Shown: positions 50,655 through 59,617 of the stretch, piece after piece
Position numbering within the stretch: position 1 is the first letter of the stretch
How the letters are laid out: each line of letters begins with the position of its first letter
NCBI GenBank assembly: GCA_014896355.1
Contig: JADBKO010000026.1
Span: 1-64,000 of the forward strand
Direction: 5' to 3'
Length of the DNA: 64,000 nucleotides
DNA from: Bacillota bacterium
GTDB lineage: Bacteria; Bacillota; UBA5301; Bu52
Made by a program: the position numbers and the translations under genes
The notes under the pieces: model-generated
Database searches by the model: none
Told to the model about the DNA's origin: nothing
Seen by the model: the letters and a program-made list of their open reading frames with translations, nothing else

Positions 50655-51434
50655 TTACGGCCCGCACCGAAGCGGCCCCGCCTCGCCTCCCTCTGTCTGC
50701 GCCCCCAGGCCTGCTTTGACCTCCGCTTCCGAAGGCCGCAGATATACAGCAGTCAAAGTACGGGGGTCGCTGGCTTCACCGGTCTGTAGGCGCTTCAACC
50801 CCAAGGCCCCTACCCAGGCCGCCCGCAGGCAGTTCTGAGCCGCAGGCGCCAGCCATACCGGCTGGGGAAACCGCTCCGCCCACTGCAGCAAGGCAGGGCG
50901 GTAATAATCGAGGCCGTCACCACAGAATAGCACAGATTGGCGCTGCTGGGACAACACGTGCAAAAATTGGTCTACGGGCCCGGAGAACAACGGGCCCACC
51001 TGCTCAGGCCAGGCCCATGGGCCTGCCGGCCCCGGTTCCGGGTCCCGCCGCGGGCAGAAAACCCCGGCGTACACCTCGCCCCGCCGCGCAGCCAGCAGTG
51101 GGCAGACGACCCCGTCCACCGGTAGGAAACCGAAGGCCCAGGCCTCCAGGGTGCCTACGGCAGCCAGGGGTTTTTGCAGAGCCCAGGCCATGGCCTTCGC
51201 GGTGCCCAGACCGATGCGGAGCCCGGTGAAGGAACCCGGCCCTGTTGTCACAGCCAGGGCGTCCAAATCCGCCGCCCGCCAGCCTGCCGTCTGCAGGACC
51301 TGGACCACAGCCGGCACCAGGTGCTCGGAGTGGGTCCGTTTCACCTGCAGCGTCAGCTCCGCTTCCAGGCCCCGCTCGCTGAGCAAGGCGGCACTGCCTA
51401 TCCGGCCCGAACTGTCAAACGCCAGGATGCGCAA
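50655..51434 (-). CDS. tsaB: tRNA threonylcarbamoyladenosine biosynthesis protein TsaB
   Basis: A 259-residue catalytically inactive ASKHA paralogue that scaffolds TsaD for t6A synthesis. ILAFDSSGRIGSAAL at the start, VKRTHSEHLVPAVVQVL, AVTTGPGSFTGLRIGLGTAKAMAW and LLAARRGEVYAGVF are diagnostic. TTG 51434 lies within the end of tsaE (20-base overlap); AAAGG lies 12 bases upstream. Confidence 0.95.
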   Translation of the reverse strand: MRILAFDSSGRIGSAALLSERGLEAELTLQVKRTHSEHLVPAVVQVLQTAGWRAADLDALAVTTGPGSFTGLRIGLGTAKAMAWALQKPLAAVGTLEAWAFGFLPVDGVVCPLLAARRGEVYAGVFCPRRDPEPGPAGPWAWPEQVGPLFSGPVDQFLHVLSQQRQSVLFCGDGLDYYRPALLQWAERFPQPVWLAPAAQNCLRAAWVGALGLKRLQTGEASDPRTLTAVYLRPSEAEVKAGLGAQTEGGEAGPLRCGP

Positions 51435-51945
51435 ATCCGTCCCGGTCCTTTCCGTCCGCTTCCGGAGGACCGGCCAGGGCCCGCCGGGCCAGGCGTTCGT
51501 AGCGTTCACCCCGGGCCACCAGCCGCACACGCCGGCCCTGCTCCAGGATGCTCAAGCCAATGCCCAGATATTCCGCAGGCCGGAATCCATCCAGCTTCTC
51601 AGGCCATTCTACAAGGCAGACGCCTTCCCCTGCCAGTGCCTCCTCCAGTCCCAGCTCCTGCAGCTCCTCCGGGGACTTGATGCGATAGAGATCGCAGTGG
51701 AAGACCGGGATCGGGCCCGGATACTGGTTGATCAACGTAAACGTGGGGCTGGTGACAGGACCCCGCGCACCGACGCCCCCGGTGATGGCTTTGGCCAGCC
51801 AGGTCTTGCCGGCCCCCAGGGGCCCGGAGAGCAGCACCACGTCGCCGGCCTGCAGCCATGTCCCCAGCCGTCGGCCCCACTGCGCCAATGCCGCCGCTGT
51901 GGGAAAATCCAAAGTCCCAACTTCCCCGCCTGGAATGCCGGTCAC
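51415..51945 (-). CDS. tsaE: tRNA threonylcarbamoyladenosine biosynthesis ATPase TsaE
   Basis: A 176-residue P-loop ATPase with Walker A GPLGAGKT (41-48), TSPTFTLINQYPG, VFHCDLYRIKSPEEL and VCLVEWPEKL. It regulates the TsaBD complex during tRNA A37 modification. GTG 51945 follows GGAGAGCT. It begins the t6A block, 19 bases after dppA. Confidence 0.96.
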   Translation of the reverse strand: MTGIPGGEVGTLDFPTAAALAQWGRRLGTWLQAGDVVLLSGPLGAGKTWLAKAITGGVGARGPVTSPTFTLINQYPGPIPVFHCDLYRIKSPEELQELGLEEALAGEGVCLVEWPEKLDGFRPAEYLGIGLSILEQGRRVRLVARGERYERLARRALAGPPEADGKDRDGFAHPGV

Positions 51946-51964
51946 AGCTCTCCACGCCCCCGCC

Positions 51965-52786
51965 TCATGCGCCCTCTTCCGCCAGGGCGATCATGGCCCG
52001 CATGGCCTTGAAGGCCGTGAGGTAGTCCGGGTGCTCCAGGGCCACGGTGCGCGGATCCAGGCGCAGGGAACCTGGAATCAGGAGCGCCGCGTCGGCCATG
52101 GCGGTGTTGGCGAACTCCACTTCCAACCGCACCGGCGCCGCCAGCTGCAGGGGGGCCACGGGCTGCTGACTCAGCCTCTGGACCGCCGCCTGGGCCGCCT
52201 GCCGGATGGCAGCCCGGGCCCGCTCCGGATGCCAGCAGGCTGCAGCGTAGCGCGAGAAGGCTTTTTTCACCGCCACGGTGGTGACCCCCGGCAGGAGCTC
52301 CTGAGCTTCCCGCACCACGGCGTCGTCTCCCGTCACCAGGACCACAGGGACGCCGTAGTAGCCGCAGACTGCGGCGTTGATCCCGATCTCCCCCATGGGA
52401 CGGCCGTTCAGGCGCACCTGGCGCACCACGCCGGCATAGGTATGGTCGATCACGGCCGGGCTGGTGCCCGCCTGCGCATGGTAGCCCACAAAAAACGCCG
52501 CGCTGGCTCCTTCCACTCCCTGCACCATGCTCAGGGGCTTGTTTTCCCCGCTGATCAGGACCGCCGCCGGGTTCAACAGCTCCGGGAGGATATTCTGCAT
52601 ATGCGAATGGGAATCGTTGACCACCACCTCGCTGGCGCCGCCTGCCAGAGCTCCTTCCACGGCGGCGTTGGCCTCCAGGGTCATGAGTTTACGGGCAGCT
52701 TCGTATTCTGGCCCCTGGTCCTTGATCTGCCGCTGCAGCACGACGCCGCTGACGCCTTCCAGATCCACGGATATCCAGACACGCAT
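51965..52786 (-). CDS. M55-family D-aminopeptidase (DppA-like)
   Basis: A 273-residue zinc aminopeptidase of family M55, like Bacillus DppA, which cleaves D-Ala-D-Ala and similar peptides. Metal ligands occur in VWISVDLEGVSG, VVVNDSHSHMQN and FFVGYHAQAGTS; MGEIGINAAVCGYYGVPVVLVTGDD is also typical. It acts in recycling of cell-wall peptides. It lies between asparaginase II and tsaE on the same strand, without the dpp transporter genes. Confidence 0.93.
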   Translation of the reverse strand: MRVWISVDLEGVSGVVLQRQIKDQGPEYEAARKLMTLEANAAVEGALAGGASEVVVNDSHSHMQNILPELLNPAAVLISGENKPLSMVQGVEGASAAFFVGYHAQAGTSPAVIDHTYAGVVRQVRLNGRPMGEIGINAAVCGYYGVPVVLVTGDDAVVREAQELLPGVTTVAVKKAFSRYAAACWHPERARAAIRQAAQAAVQRLSQQPVAPLQLAAPVRLEVEFANTAMADAALLIPGSLRLDPRTVALEHPDYLTAFKAMRAMIALAEEGA

Positions 52787-52807
52787 GGAACTTCCCCTTT
52801 TCTTGCC

Positions 52808-53845
52808 CTATGTGAGCGGGCCGGCTTGCCAGTGGAGAGTGAAGGCCGGCAGGATCCTGCCCACGGCTTCCCCCCGATTGTTTCTCACCGGCGCCTGCCA
52901 ATATGCCTTCAAACCCGGCTCCCCCGTGAGGTCCAACCCCAGCTGGCGAAGAACCTCCAAAGCCACCACAGGCACAGGCCGGGACTGCCCATCCTCCACC
53001 TTGATGGCCACGCCCAAGCCCTGCTCCGGCAAAGCCAGGCAAAAGACCCCTTCTGCGCCGCATTTGGCGATGACCCGTCCCTGTGCGGCCACCATCAGCT
53101 CCGTGGTGAAACGCCCCCGGCCGCTGACCATCTCCGGATGGCGCAGCATGGCCCCGGTGAGGCGGCGCACCGCCGGCCCGTATTCCGCCTTGGCCTGGTC
53201 CGGATGCGCCAGGCGGGCGTAGGCCAGAGCCATGGCTGCCAGCGGGAGCCCGAACACCGGGACCCCGCAGCCATCTACGCCCAGGATGATCTCCTTGGCC
53301 GGCAGGCTACAGAAATCCGCCACCAACGAAAGCATGATCTGCTGTACGGGGTGGGAAGGGCGCAGATACCCCTCCACCGGGAAGCCCAAGTGGGCGGCCA
53401 CGGCCAGCATGCCAGCATGCTTGCCGGAGCAATTGCACTGCACCGGCTCCGGCTCGCGGCCCGCCAGGATCAGGCGCCGGGCCATTTCCGCCGTCACCGG
53501 CGGATGGGTGCCGCATTGCAGCGCAGCCTCCGTGAGTCCGGCCTTGTGCAGGATGCTTTGCACCGCCTGCACGTGCTCGTCTTCGCCGGCATGGGACGCG
53601 GCCATGACCGCCAGTTCCGGGTCCGTGAAGTGGAAGCGGTCTGCGGCACCGGTGGTCAGGACCGCCAACGCCTGGATGGGCTTGGCTGCAGAGCGCCAGT
53701 ACGTCCGGAATCTTTCGTCTCCCACCCAGGCCACCACGGCGCCGTCGGCCCGTACCACCGCCACATGGCCCCGGTGGAAACTCTCCGCCAGTTCCCCGCG
53801 GGTCACCTGAGCCAACACCTCGGCTCCTTTCGGGGCGTTCATCAT
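52808..53845 (-). CDS. Asparaginase II family protein
   Basis: A 345-residue protein of the L-asparaginase II (PF06089) family, with LAESFHRGHVAVVRADGAVV, TYWRSAAKPIQALAVL, ASHAGEDEHV, CNCSGKHAGMLA and GVDGCGVPVFGLPL. Family members share a beta-lactamase-like fold with SxxK (SAAK) and may hydrolyse asparagine or another amide; evidence is limited. The ATG overlaps the stop of the C26 amidotransferase gene (ATGA), indicating coupling. Confidence 0.88.
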   Translation of the reverse strand: MMNAPKGAEVLAQVTRGELAESFHRGHVAVVRADGAVVAWVGDERFRTYWRSAAKPIQALAVLTTGAADRFHFTDPELAVMAASHAGEDEHVQAVQSILHKAGLTEAALQCGTHPPVTAEMARRLILAGREPEPVQCNCSGKHAGMLAVAAHLGFPVEGYLRPSHPVQQIMLSLVADFCSLPAKEIILGVDGCGVPVFGLPLAAMALAYARLAHPDQAKAEYGPAVRRLTGAMLRHPEMVSGRGRFTTELMVAAQGRVIAKCGAEGVFCLALPEQGLGVAIKVEDGQSRPVPVVALEVLRQLGLDLTGEPGLKAYWQAPVRNNRGEAVGRILPAFTLHWQAGPLT

Positions 53846-54612
53846 GAGCTGAGCCTCCCTCCTCCGGCCGCGAGCACCAACGCACGAAACAGGGACAAAA
53901 ACTCCGGATCATCCTCCCAGAGATTCTCGGGGTGCCACTGGACCGCCAGCCAGAACCGGCGTTCCGGGGCTTCCAGTCCTTCCACGACTCCGTCCGGGCT
54001 CAAAGCGGTGACCTTGAGGGCTGCGGGCACCGCCTTCGCAGCCTGGTGGTGGAAGCTGTTGACGTCCACGGCGGCCCTGCCCAGCAGTTCTGCCAGGCGG
54101 CTGCCGGGCTTGACCTGGACCGGATGAACCGCCACATTTCGGGCGGTATCCCAATGGTGCCGCTGCGCGCCCGGCAGCTGGGAAGGCAGATCCTGGTACA
54201 GGCTGCCTCCCAGGGCCACCACCATCACCTGCAGGCCCCGGCAGATGCCCAACACCGGCATGTCCTGCTGCCAGGCCAGCCGCGCCAAAGCCATTTCCAG
54301 GCCGTCCCTGGCGGGATCCACCGGTCCCAGCGCCGGCAGCGGCTCCTCGCCGTACCAGGCCGGATCCACGTCGCCCCCGCCGGTGAGCACCAGACCGTCC
54401 AACCGTCTGAGGATTGCGGCGGCCTGCGCCTCCAGGCCCTGGGGAGCCTGGCCCCCCGGCGGCCTGCGGCCTGTTCCCACCGGCGGCAACAACACCGGCA
54501 GCCCCCCGGCGGCAGCCACCGCCCAGGCATAATCCTCACTGACATAATAACGCTCGGGCGCAGCCTGGCGGCTGCAGGTCAACCCGATCACAGGAGGGGG
54601 GTCCAGGTTCAT
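53842..54612 (-). CDS. Class I glutamine-amidotransferase-like hydrolase (peptidase C26, PuuD-like)
   Basis: A 256-residue C26 hydrolase with the catalytic Cys in VLGICRGLQVM, the His in VQWHPENLW and the motif LVLTGGGDVDPAWYGEEP. PuuD splits gamma-glutamyl-GABA in putrescine degradation; other relatives act on gamma-glutamyl or cyclic peptides. ATG 54612 overlaps the lipid kinase stop (ATGA). Located between a lipid kinase and asparaginase II. Confidence 0.92.
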   Translation of the reverse strand: MNLDPPPVIGLTCSRQAAPERYYVSEDYAWAVAAAGGLPVLLPPVGTGRRPPGGQAPQGLEAQAAAILRRLDGLVLTGGGDVDPAWYGEEPLPALGPVDPARDGLEMALARLAWQQDMPVLGICRGLQVMVVALGGSLYQDLPSQLPGAQRHHWDTARNVAVHPVQVKPGSRLAELLGRAAVDVNSFHHQAAKAVPAALKVTALSPDGVVEGLEAPERRFWLAVQWHPENLWEDDPEFLSLFRALVLAAGGGRLSS

Positions 54613-55535
54613 TTTTCCCGGGTCGCTCCTTCCGGGATCTGGACCCGCAACGCCCCGGGAGCCAAAGAGAACTGTTGGGGCAGCGGGCCCAGAATCTCCC
54701 CGTCCGCATGGACGATGTAAGCCTGGCGGACCGCAGCCGGCTGGGAAATTCGCACCGTTTGGCCAGAAAACACATGAACTTTGGGCAGCTCCAGGTGCCG
54801 GCCGTCGAAAACCTTTCTGAAAGCCCGCAGGAATTCCACGCGGCCCATGCCCTCGATGACGCAGACATCCAGCCGGCCGTCGTCGATGCGGGAAGGGGGC
54901 GAGATGAACAACCCGCCTGCATAGTAGCGCCCGTTGGCCACCGCCACCATCATGGCCTGGTCCTCCCAGCATGTCACGCCGTCCACTTCCACCCGCACCG
55001 GTGCCGGAACAAAAGTGAGAAACGTGGTGAGGATCCCGTAGATGTAGGCTGCCGACCCCCGCAAAAAACGCACCCCTGTATTGCTCTTGCGGGCGACCTC
55101 CGCATCAAATCCTACGCCGGCCACGTTGACAAAACGCCTGCCGTCCACCAAACCCACGTCCACCCGGCGGGCGATACCCTCCACCAGCAGCCGGCACCCG
55201 GCCACCGGGTCCGCCGGGATGGCCAGGCTGCGGACGAAGTCATTGCCGGTCCCCACCGGCAGAACTCCCAACACCAAAGGCGAATCAGGCCGCCCCTCCC
55301 CGGCGGCCAGCCCATTGACCACCTCGGCCACGGTGCCGTCGCCGCCCACCGCCACCACGCCGTCAAAACCCTCGGCTGCTGCCACCCGCGCTGCGGCGAC
55401 CCCATCGCCGGCACAGCGGGTGAAATAGGGCGTAAACCGCACATTGAGGCGCTTCAGCTCCTCGTCCAGGCGGGGCCAGATGCGGCGGCTGTACCCACGG
55501 CCTGCCACAGGGTTGACAATGACTTTCCAGTTCAC
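54609..55535 (-). CDS. Diacylglycerol/lipid kinase (YegS/DgkB family)
   Basis: A 308-residue lipid kinase with the start NWKVIVNPVAGRGYSRRIWP, the nucleotide-binding VVAVGGDGTVAEVVNGL and LPVGTGNDFVRSL, and a C-terminal domain DDGRLDVCVIEGM. It phosphorylates diacylglycerol or a related lipid for recycling of phospholipids. GTG 55535 is chosen to match the family N-terminus; TTG 55580 abuts AAGGGAGGA and remains possible. First of a coupled run with the C26 and asparaginase genes. Confidence 0.9.
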   Translation of the reverse strand: MNWKVIVNPVAGRGYSRRIWPRLDEELKRLNVRFTPYFTRCAGDGVAAARVAAAEGFDGVVAVGGDGTVAEVVNGLAAGEGRPDSPLVLGVLPVGTGNDFVRSLAIPADPVAGCRLLVEGIARRVDVGLVDGRRFVNVAGVGFDAEVARKSNTGVRFLRGSAAYIYGILTTFLTFVPAPVRVEVDGVTCWEDQAMMVAVANGRYYAGGLFISPPSRIDDGRLDVCVIEGMGRVEFLRAFRKVFDGRHLELPKVHVFSGQTVRISQPAAVRQAYIVHADGEILGPLPQQFSLAPGALRVQIPEGATREK

Positions 55536-55600
55536 CTTGCCTGCCCACCCCAACTTCCCATGCTGCGTTGACGGGCGCAATCCTCCCTTGGTACGATACC

Positions 55601-55630
55601 AAAAAGAGAGCCGGGAGCCCCGCCCCGGCT
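55601..55630 (-). terminator. Rho-independent terminator after mazF
   Basis: AGCCGGG (55609-55615) and CCCGGCT (55624-55630) form a 7-bp stem with an 8-base loop, followed on the minus strand by CTCTTTTT. It separates the mazEF transcript from the lipid-kinase operon. Confidence 0.75.
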
Positions 55631-55715
55631 ATCACTAAAGATATACTATTTGACATGCGCCGCCCATCTCCTCCTGGCCGGCGGCTCGCGGCCCGGACAG
55701 GCCGCAATGGGCCCA

Positions 55716-56075
55716 TCAGAGCTTGACCAGCCCCAGGCTGATCTTCAGGGCCTCATCCACGCGCTCCATGCTCTCCACGCTCAAGTGGGCGACCTTCTGG
55801 CGCAGGCGGCCCTTGTCGATGGTGCGGATTTGCTCCAAAAGAACCACGGAATCCCGGTCCAGATGGGTCTCCCGGGCGCTGATCTCCACATGGGTGGGCA
55901 GGCGGGATTTATGGATGTTGGAGGTGATGGCCGCCACGATGGTGGTGGGACTGAAGCGGTTGCCGATGTCGTTCTGCAGGATCAAGACGGGGCGTATGCC
56001 GCCCTGCTCCGAGCCCCAAACTGGGCTGAGATCGGCATAGAATACATCTCCCCGCGCAACCCGCTCCTTGCCCAC
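55716..56075 (-). CDS. ndoA: MazF/NdoA-type mRNA endoribonuclease toxin
   Basis: A 119-residue MazF, closest in pattern to Bacillus NdoA (EndoA): [75 protein letters not shown] and EALKISLGL. It cleaves mRNA at short U-rich or UACAU-like sites. GTG 56075 is 4 bases past the antitoxin stop; a longer frame begins inside that gene. It is followed by a good terminator. Confidence 0.95.
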   Translation of the reverse strand: MGKERVARGDVFYADLSPVWGSEQGGIRPVLILQNDIGNRFSPTTIVAAITSNIHKSRLPTHVEISARETHLDRDSVVLLEQIRTIDKGRLRQKVAHLSVESMERVDEALKISLGLVKL

Positions 56076-56079
56076 AGCA

Positions 56080-56463
56080 TTACCGCCCCGCTCTCCGGCC
56101 TTCGCTCCGCTTCCTGCCGTGGCCTGTAGCATCCTGCTCCGCCGCCGGGGCCGCCTGCTGGGGCGGTGCCCCGCCGGCTGTGGGAGTCGCGGGCTGGGCC
56201 AGAAGATAACGCTCATAGGCCTCCCAGGCCACCCAGTCTGCTTCCGCCGCCGCCTCCGCCATGTTTCGGTTCACGCCCGCCATCTCGCGATAGCCGTTTT
56301 CCAGACCCTGGCGGATTTCCGGGGCCCGGCGCTCCCGCAGGTAGAGGCGGATCGCCTCGCGAACAATGGAGCTGCGCCGGCGGTGTTCTTCGGCCACCAC
56401 AGCATCCAGTTGGGACAGGAGCGTATCCGAGATACAGATCTGGATCTTGCGGATGGCGGTCAC
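56080..56463 (-). CDS. Ribbon-helix-helix antitoxin (NdoAI/MazE-type)
   Basis: A 127-residue protein with an N-terminal ribbon-helix-helix ([33 protein letters not shown]) and a toxin-binding segment [22 protein letters not shown], resembling Bacillus NdoAI. It neutralises the MazF encoded next and should bind the operon promoter. The C-terminal 35 residues are a disordered Ala/Pro/Arg tail absent from Bacillus. Confidence 0.88.
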   Translation of the reverse strand: MTAIRKIQICISDTLLSQLDAVVAEEHRRRSSIVREAIRLYLRERRAPEIRQGLENGYREMAGVNRNMAEAAAEADWVAWEAYERYLLAQPATPTAGGAPPQQAAPAAEQDATGHGRKRSEGRRAGR

Positions 56464-56623
56464 TCCCCAGCACCTCCGGGCGGATTTGCCAGTGTTTGCG
56501 TTTGGTTCAATTCTATCCCAAAAGAGGACCGGGCGGCAAGGCAGCCCCAGAAAGTGGCAGGCGGCGCTGCTAAACCGGCCGGTTCGGTTGGGCTCACCCG
56601 CCTCCGACTTGTCACGACGTTTC

Positions 56624-56652
56624 TCGACGGTTTACAGTCGTTGTATTATACT
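56624..56652 (+). promoter_or_regulatory. Putative promoter for the XRE gene
   Basis: TCGACG (56624-56629), 17 bases, TATACT (56647-56652). The minus 10 overlaps that of the divergent mazEF promoter; the minus 35 is weak. Confidence 0.4.
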
Positions 56653-56672
56653 TGCTATGTAAGTTCAATCAA
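56645..56672 (-). promoter_or_regulatory. Putative sigma-A promoter for the mazEF pair
   Basis: TTGATT (56667-56672), 16 bases and a perfect TATAAT (56645-56650) on the minus strand. Its leader runs about 180 bases to the antitoxin start. It overlaps the divergent XRE promoter base for base. Confidence 0.6.
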
Positions 56673-56701
56673 TCATACCCCGTGACTGCGAGGTGGCAAC
56701 G

Positions 56702-57046
56702 GTGAGCAGCAAAAGGGAACCCCACACCGCCAACATCCCACCCGAGCAGCTCCAGATCGTGGCACGGCGTCTGGGCCAGGCAGTGCGCCAGGCGCGGCAG
56801 GAACTGGGCCTCACCCAGACGCAGCTGGCAGCAGGCGTCGTCAGCAAGAGCTTCATCTCCCAAGTGGAAAACGGGGCCGCCCTCCCCTCGCTGCCTGTGG
56901 TTTTGCACCTGGCTGAGCAGTTGCAGCTCAGCCTGGACCAGCTGTTTGGATTGGGCCGTTACAGCCCGTCCCGCCCGCGGCGGCGCCGGAGCAGGGGCCT
57001 TGGGGGCCGGGGCAGCGGCAGCCGCCCAGGTCCGCAGCCGCGCTAG
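56702..57046 (+). CDS. Small XRE-family helix-turn-helix protein
   Basis: A 114-residue protein with one HTH ([20 protein letters not shown], then [21 protein letters not shown], about residues 22-80) and a basic Arg/Gly/Ser tail. The tail is disordered and might add DNA or RNA contact. GAGGTGG precedes GTG 56702; GTG 56693 is within the binding site. It is divergent from the mazEF pair and ends 4 bases inside hemL, convergent. Its target is unknown; autoregulation or control of the overlapping divergent promoter is likely. Confidence 0.85.
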   Translation: MSSKREPHTANIPPEQLQIVARRLGQAVRQARQELGLTQTQLAAGVVSKSFISQVENGAALPSLPVVLHLAEQLQLSLDQLFGLGRYSPSRPRRRRSRGLGGRGSGSRPGPQPR

Positions 57047-58437
57047 AGGGCTTCCGCCGCGGCCTGAAAAGCGTCCCTGGCTGCGTCCAGGGTGGTCTGA
57101 ATCTCCGCGTCTCCGTGGGCTGCGGAAACAAACGCTGCCTCGAAGGGCGAGGGCGCGAAATAGCACCCGCTTGCCAGCATCCGCCAGAAGAAGCGGCGGT
57201 AAGCCTCCCCGCTGCTGGCCAGGGCACCCTGGTAATCCCGCACCGGCTGCCGGGAGAAAAAGATCCCGAACAGGGAGCCTACCTGGGGCAGCTGCACCGG
57301 CACGCCCGCAGCGCGGGCAGCGCGTTCCAGGCCAGCCACCAGCCGGGCCGTGCGGCGGGAGAGCTCGGTATAGATTGTGTCCTTCTGCTCCGCCAAGATC
57401 CGCAACGTGGCCAAGCCTGCGGCCATGGCCAGCGGGTTGCCGGCCAGGGTGCCGGCCTGGTAGACCGGGCCGCTGGGGGCCACCTTCGCCATGAGGTCCC
57501 GGCGGCCGCCGTAGGCGCCTACCGGCAGGCCTCCGCCTACGATCTTGCCCAGCGTGGTCAGATCCGGACGTATTTTGTAGAGTTCCTGAGCGCCGCCAAA
57601 AGCCACCCGGAAGCCGGTGATGACCTCGTCGAAGATCAGCAGGGCGCCATATTGGCTGGTCAGGCGGCGCAGGCCGGCCAAGAACCCTTCCTGGGGCGGA
57701 ACGACCCCCATGTTGGCGGCCACGGGCTCCACGATGACCGCCGCAATCTGATCCCCCTGCTGCCGGAACAGCGTCTCCACAGCGTCCAGGTCGTTGTAAG
57801 GGGCCACCAGAGTATCGGCAGCCACCGCTGCCGGAACACCGGGACTGTCGGGCACGCCCAGAGTGGTGGCGCCCGACCCGGCCTGCACCAGAAAGCTGTC
57901 GGCATGCCCGTGATAATTGCCGGAGAACTTGATAAAGCGCGGCCGGCCGGTGGCAGCCCGGGCCAGGCGCAGGGCGCTCATGGTGGCTTCGGTGCCGGAG
58001 TTCACCATACGCACCATCTCCATGCTGGGAAAGGCCCGCCGCACCAGCTCCGCCAGCTCCACTTCGGCGGCCGTGGGGGCGCCGTAACTGGTGCCCCGGC
58101 CCGCAGCCTCCCGCACAGCCTCCACTACGACGGGATGGGCATGTCCCAGGATCAGCGGCCCCCAGGAGCAGACATAATCGATATAGCGGTGGCCGTCTTC
58201 GTCATACAGATACGCGCCCTGGGCCCGGGCCACGAAAAACGGGGCTCCGCCCACATGCTGGAATGCCCGCACTGGGCTGTTCACCCCGCCGGGCATGACC
58301 TGAAGGGCCTGCTCGAACAGGCGGCGGGAGCGGGGCCAATCTGCCCCTGCCCCGCAAGGCGCCGGGGCCGCCAACCCATCCGGGGACCGGTCCGAAACCC
58401 CTTCCATCCCTTTTGTACCGCACCCGTTCCTCGTCAT
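57043..58437 (-). CDS. hemL: Glutamate-1-semialdehyde 2,1-aminomutase
   Basis: A 464-residue PLP enzyme producing 5-aminolevulinate. The PLP lysine is K298 in [55 protein letters not shown] and [16 protein letters not shown] are diagnostic. ATG 58437 overlaps the ahbB stop (ATGA) with GGAGATCC upstream, adding about 30 N-terminal residues. hemA is not in this window. It is last in the tetrapyrrole operon. Confidence 0.98.
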   Translation of the reverse strand: MTRNGCGTKGMEGVSDRSPDGLAAPAPCGAGADWPRSRRLFEQALQVMPGGVNSPVRAFQHVGGAPFFVARAQGAYLYDEDGHRYIDYVCSWGPLILGHAHPVVVEAVREAAGRGTSYGAPTAAEVELAELVRRAFPSMEMVRMVNSGTEATMSALRLARAATGRPRFIKFSGNYHGHADSFLVQAGSGATTLGVPDSPGVPAAVAADTLVAPYNDLDAVETLFRQQGDQIAAVIVEPVAANMGVVPPQEGFLAGLRRLTSQYGALLIFDEVITGFRVAFGGAQELYKIRPDLTTLGKIVGGGLPVGAYGGRRDLMAKVAPSGPVYQAGTLAGNPLAMAAGLATLRILAEQKDTIYTELSRRTARLVAGLERAARAAGVPVQLPQVGSLFGIFFSRQPVRDYQGALASSGEAYRRFFWRMLASGCYFAPSPFEAAFVSAAHGDAEIQTTLDAARDAFQAAAEAL

Positions 58438-59024
58438 GGCCCAGGATCTCCTCCTTCTGCATCCTGCCCGGCGCCAGCCGGCCCGTGGCTGCAGCCCGGG
58501 CGATGGTAATGCATACGGATCTTTTTCAGCTCCGCCCGGGTGAAGAGCAGGTCATATTGGTGGACACCGGTTTTCTCCGCCAGGTCCCGGGCCACGGCCA
58601 GGCAGTCTTCCTCGGTCCGGCCGTGGATCATGGCGTAGAGGTTATACGGCCAGCCCGGGTACGTCCGCCGGGCGTAACAATGAGTCACGGCCGGAGAGGC
58701 GGCCAGCAAAGCGCCGACTTCCTCCAGCCGTTCCGGAGGCACAGACCAGACCGCCATGGCATTGGCCTGGTAGCCCACGGCATAATGCTTCAGGGTGGCT
58801 CCGAAGCGCCGGATGATGCGCTGTTCCATGAGACGGCGGATGGCGGCCAGCAGCTGCTCTTCGCTCATATCCAACCTCTGGGCCGCCGCCAGAAAAGGAC
58901 GGGGGCTGGCCTCCAGATCGTCTTGCAGCACTTCGATGATCCGCCAAAGCCGGGGCGAAATCGGCGCGGGAGGCTCTTCTGCCGGGGATGGCTGTCTTCT
59001 GGCGGGAACTGAGCCGTTTTTCAC
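58434..59024 (-). CDS. ahbB: Siroheme decarboxylase subunit AhbB
   Basis: A 196-residue Lrp/AsnC-fold protein: an N-terminal winged helix ([20 protein letters not shown]) and a ferredoxin-like domain with [39 protein letters not shown] and [12 protein letters not shown]-like features. AhbA and AhbB together decarboxylate siroheme to 12,18-didecarboxysiroheme, en route to heme in the alternative pathway or to heme d1. GTG 59024 overlaps the ahbA stop (GTGA) with GGAGGT eight bases upstream. Confidence 0.9.
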   Translation of the reverse strand: MKNGSVPARRQPSPAEEPPAPISPRLWRIIEVLQDDLEASPRPFLAAAQRLDMSEEQLLAAIRRLMEQRIIRRFGATLKHYAVGYQANAMAVWSVPPERLEEVGALLAASPAVTHCYARRTYPGWPYNLYAMIHGRTEEDCLAVARDLAEKTGVHQYDLLFTRAELKKIRMHYHRPGCSHGPAGAGQDAEGGDPGP

Positions 59025-59617
59025 GCCTCCTGACCTCCTGTGGAAGGTTCTTCCACCGCAAACTGCACCCGGATTTTGAACAGCTTCGAGGCCGGCAGAG
59101 CCATGTAATCCGTGATGCCGGTGTGGGCGGCGATGGCAGCCAGCTGGGCTTCGGCTTCCTGCTGGGTGGGCGCGATGATGGTGAACCACAGGTTGTACCG
59201 GGCAGCGGGGTAGGCCTTCGCGCCGGCGGATTCCTGGCGCGCCCGCCAGCTTTCCCGCACATAGTTGTGGGTGATGCCGGGGAGCCGGTTCACATAGCCG
59301 GCCACGGCCTCCACCTCTTCCGGCGGCACGGCCATGGCGCAGAGCATGCCCTTGAACCCCAGCCGCCGGGAATCAAACACCGGGCCCAGGCGCCGCACCA
59401 GCCCGGACTTCTGCCAGGACCGCACTTTCTCGACGACGTCCTCCTCGGAAAGCCCCACCTTTTGGCCGAGAAGGGCAAAGGGGCGCGGCACCAGCGGAAA
59501 GTCCGTCTGAAGCAGATTCAAAAGCTGCCGGTCCACGGCATTCAGCACCGGCTCCGTTTCCGCGGGGCTGTCTACCGCCCCTGACCGCCCCTGGCGCCTT
59601 GGAGAAGACGGGTTCAA
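59021..59617 (-). CDS. ahbA: Siroheme decarboxylase subunit AhbA
   Basis: A 198-residue paralogue of AhbB, with [63 protein letters not shown] and [11 protein letters not shown]. Partner of AhbB in siroheme decarboxylation. TTG 59617 overlaps the hemB stop as TTGA, with AGGAGGG nine bases upstream; ATG 59626 is nearly on top of that site, so I prefer TTG. Confidence 0.9.
   Translation of the reverse strand: MNPSSPRRQGRSGAVDSPAETEPVLNAVDRQLLNLLQTDFPLVPRPFALLGQKVGLSEEDVVEKVRSWQKSGLVRRLGPVFDSRRLGFKGMLCAMAVPPEEVEAVAGYVNRLPGITHNYVRESWRARQESAGAKAYPAARYNLWFTIIAPTQQEAEAQLAAIAAHTGITDYMALPASKLFKIRVQFAVEEPSTGGQEA

Noticed and set aside
51728-54127. Long plus-strand open frame (799 codons) opposite tsaE, dppA, asparaginase II and C26 genes
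   Set aside because: Antisense shadow; the real genes have intact motifs and tight spacing on the other strand.
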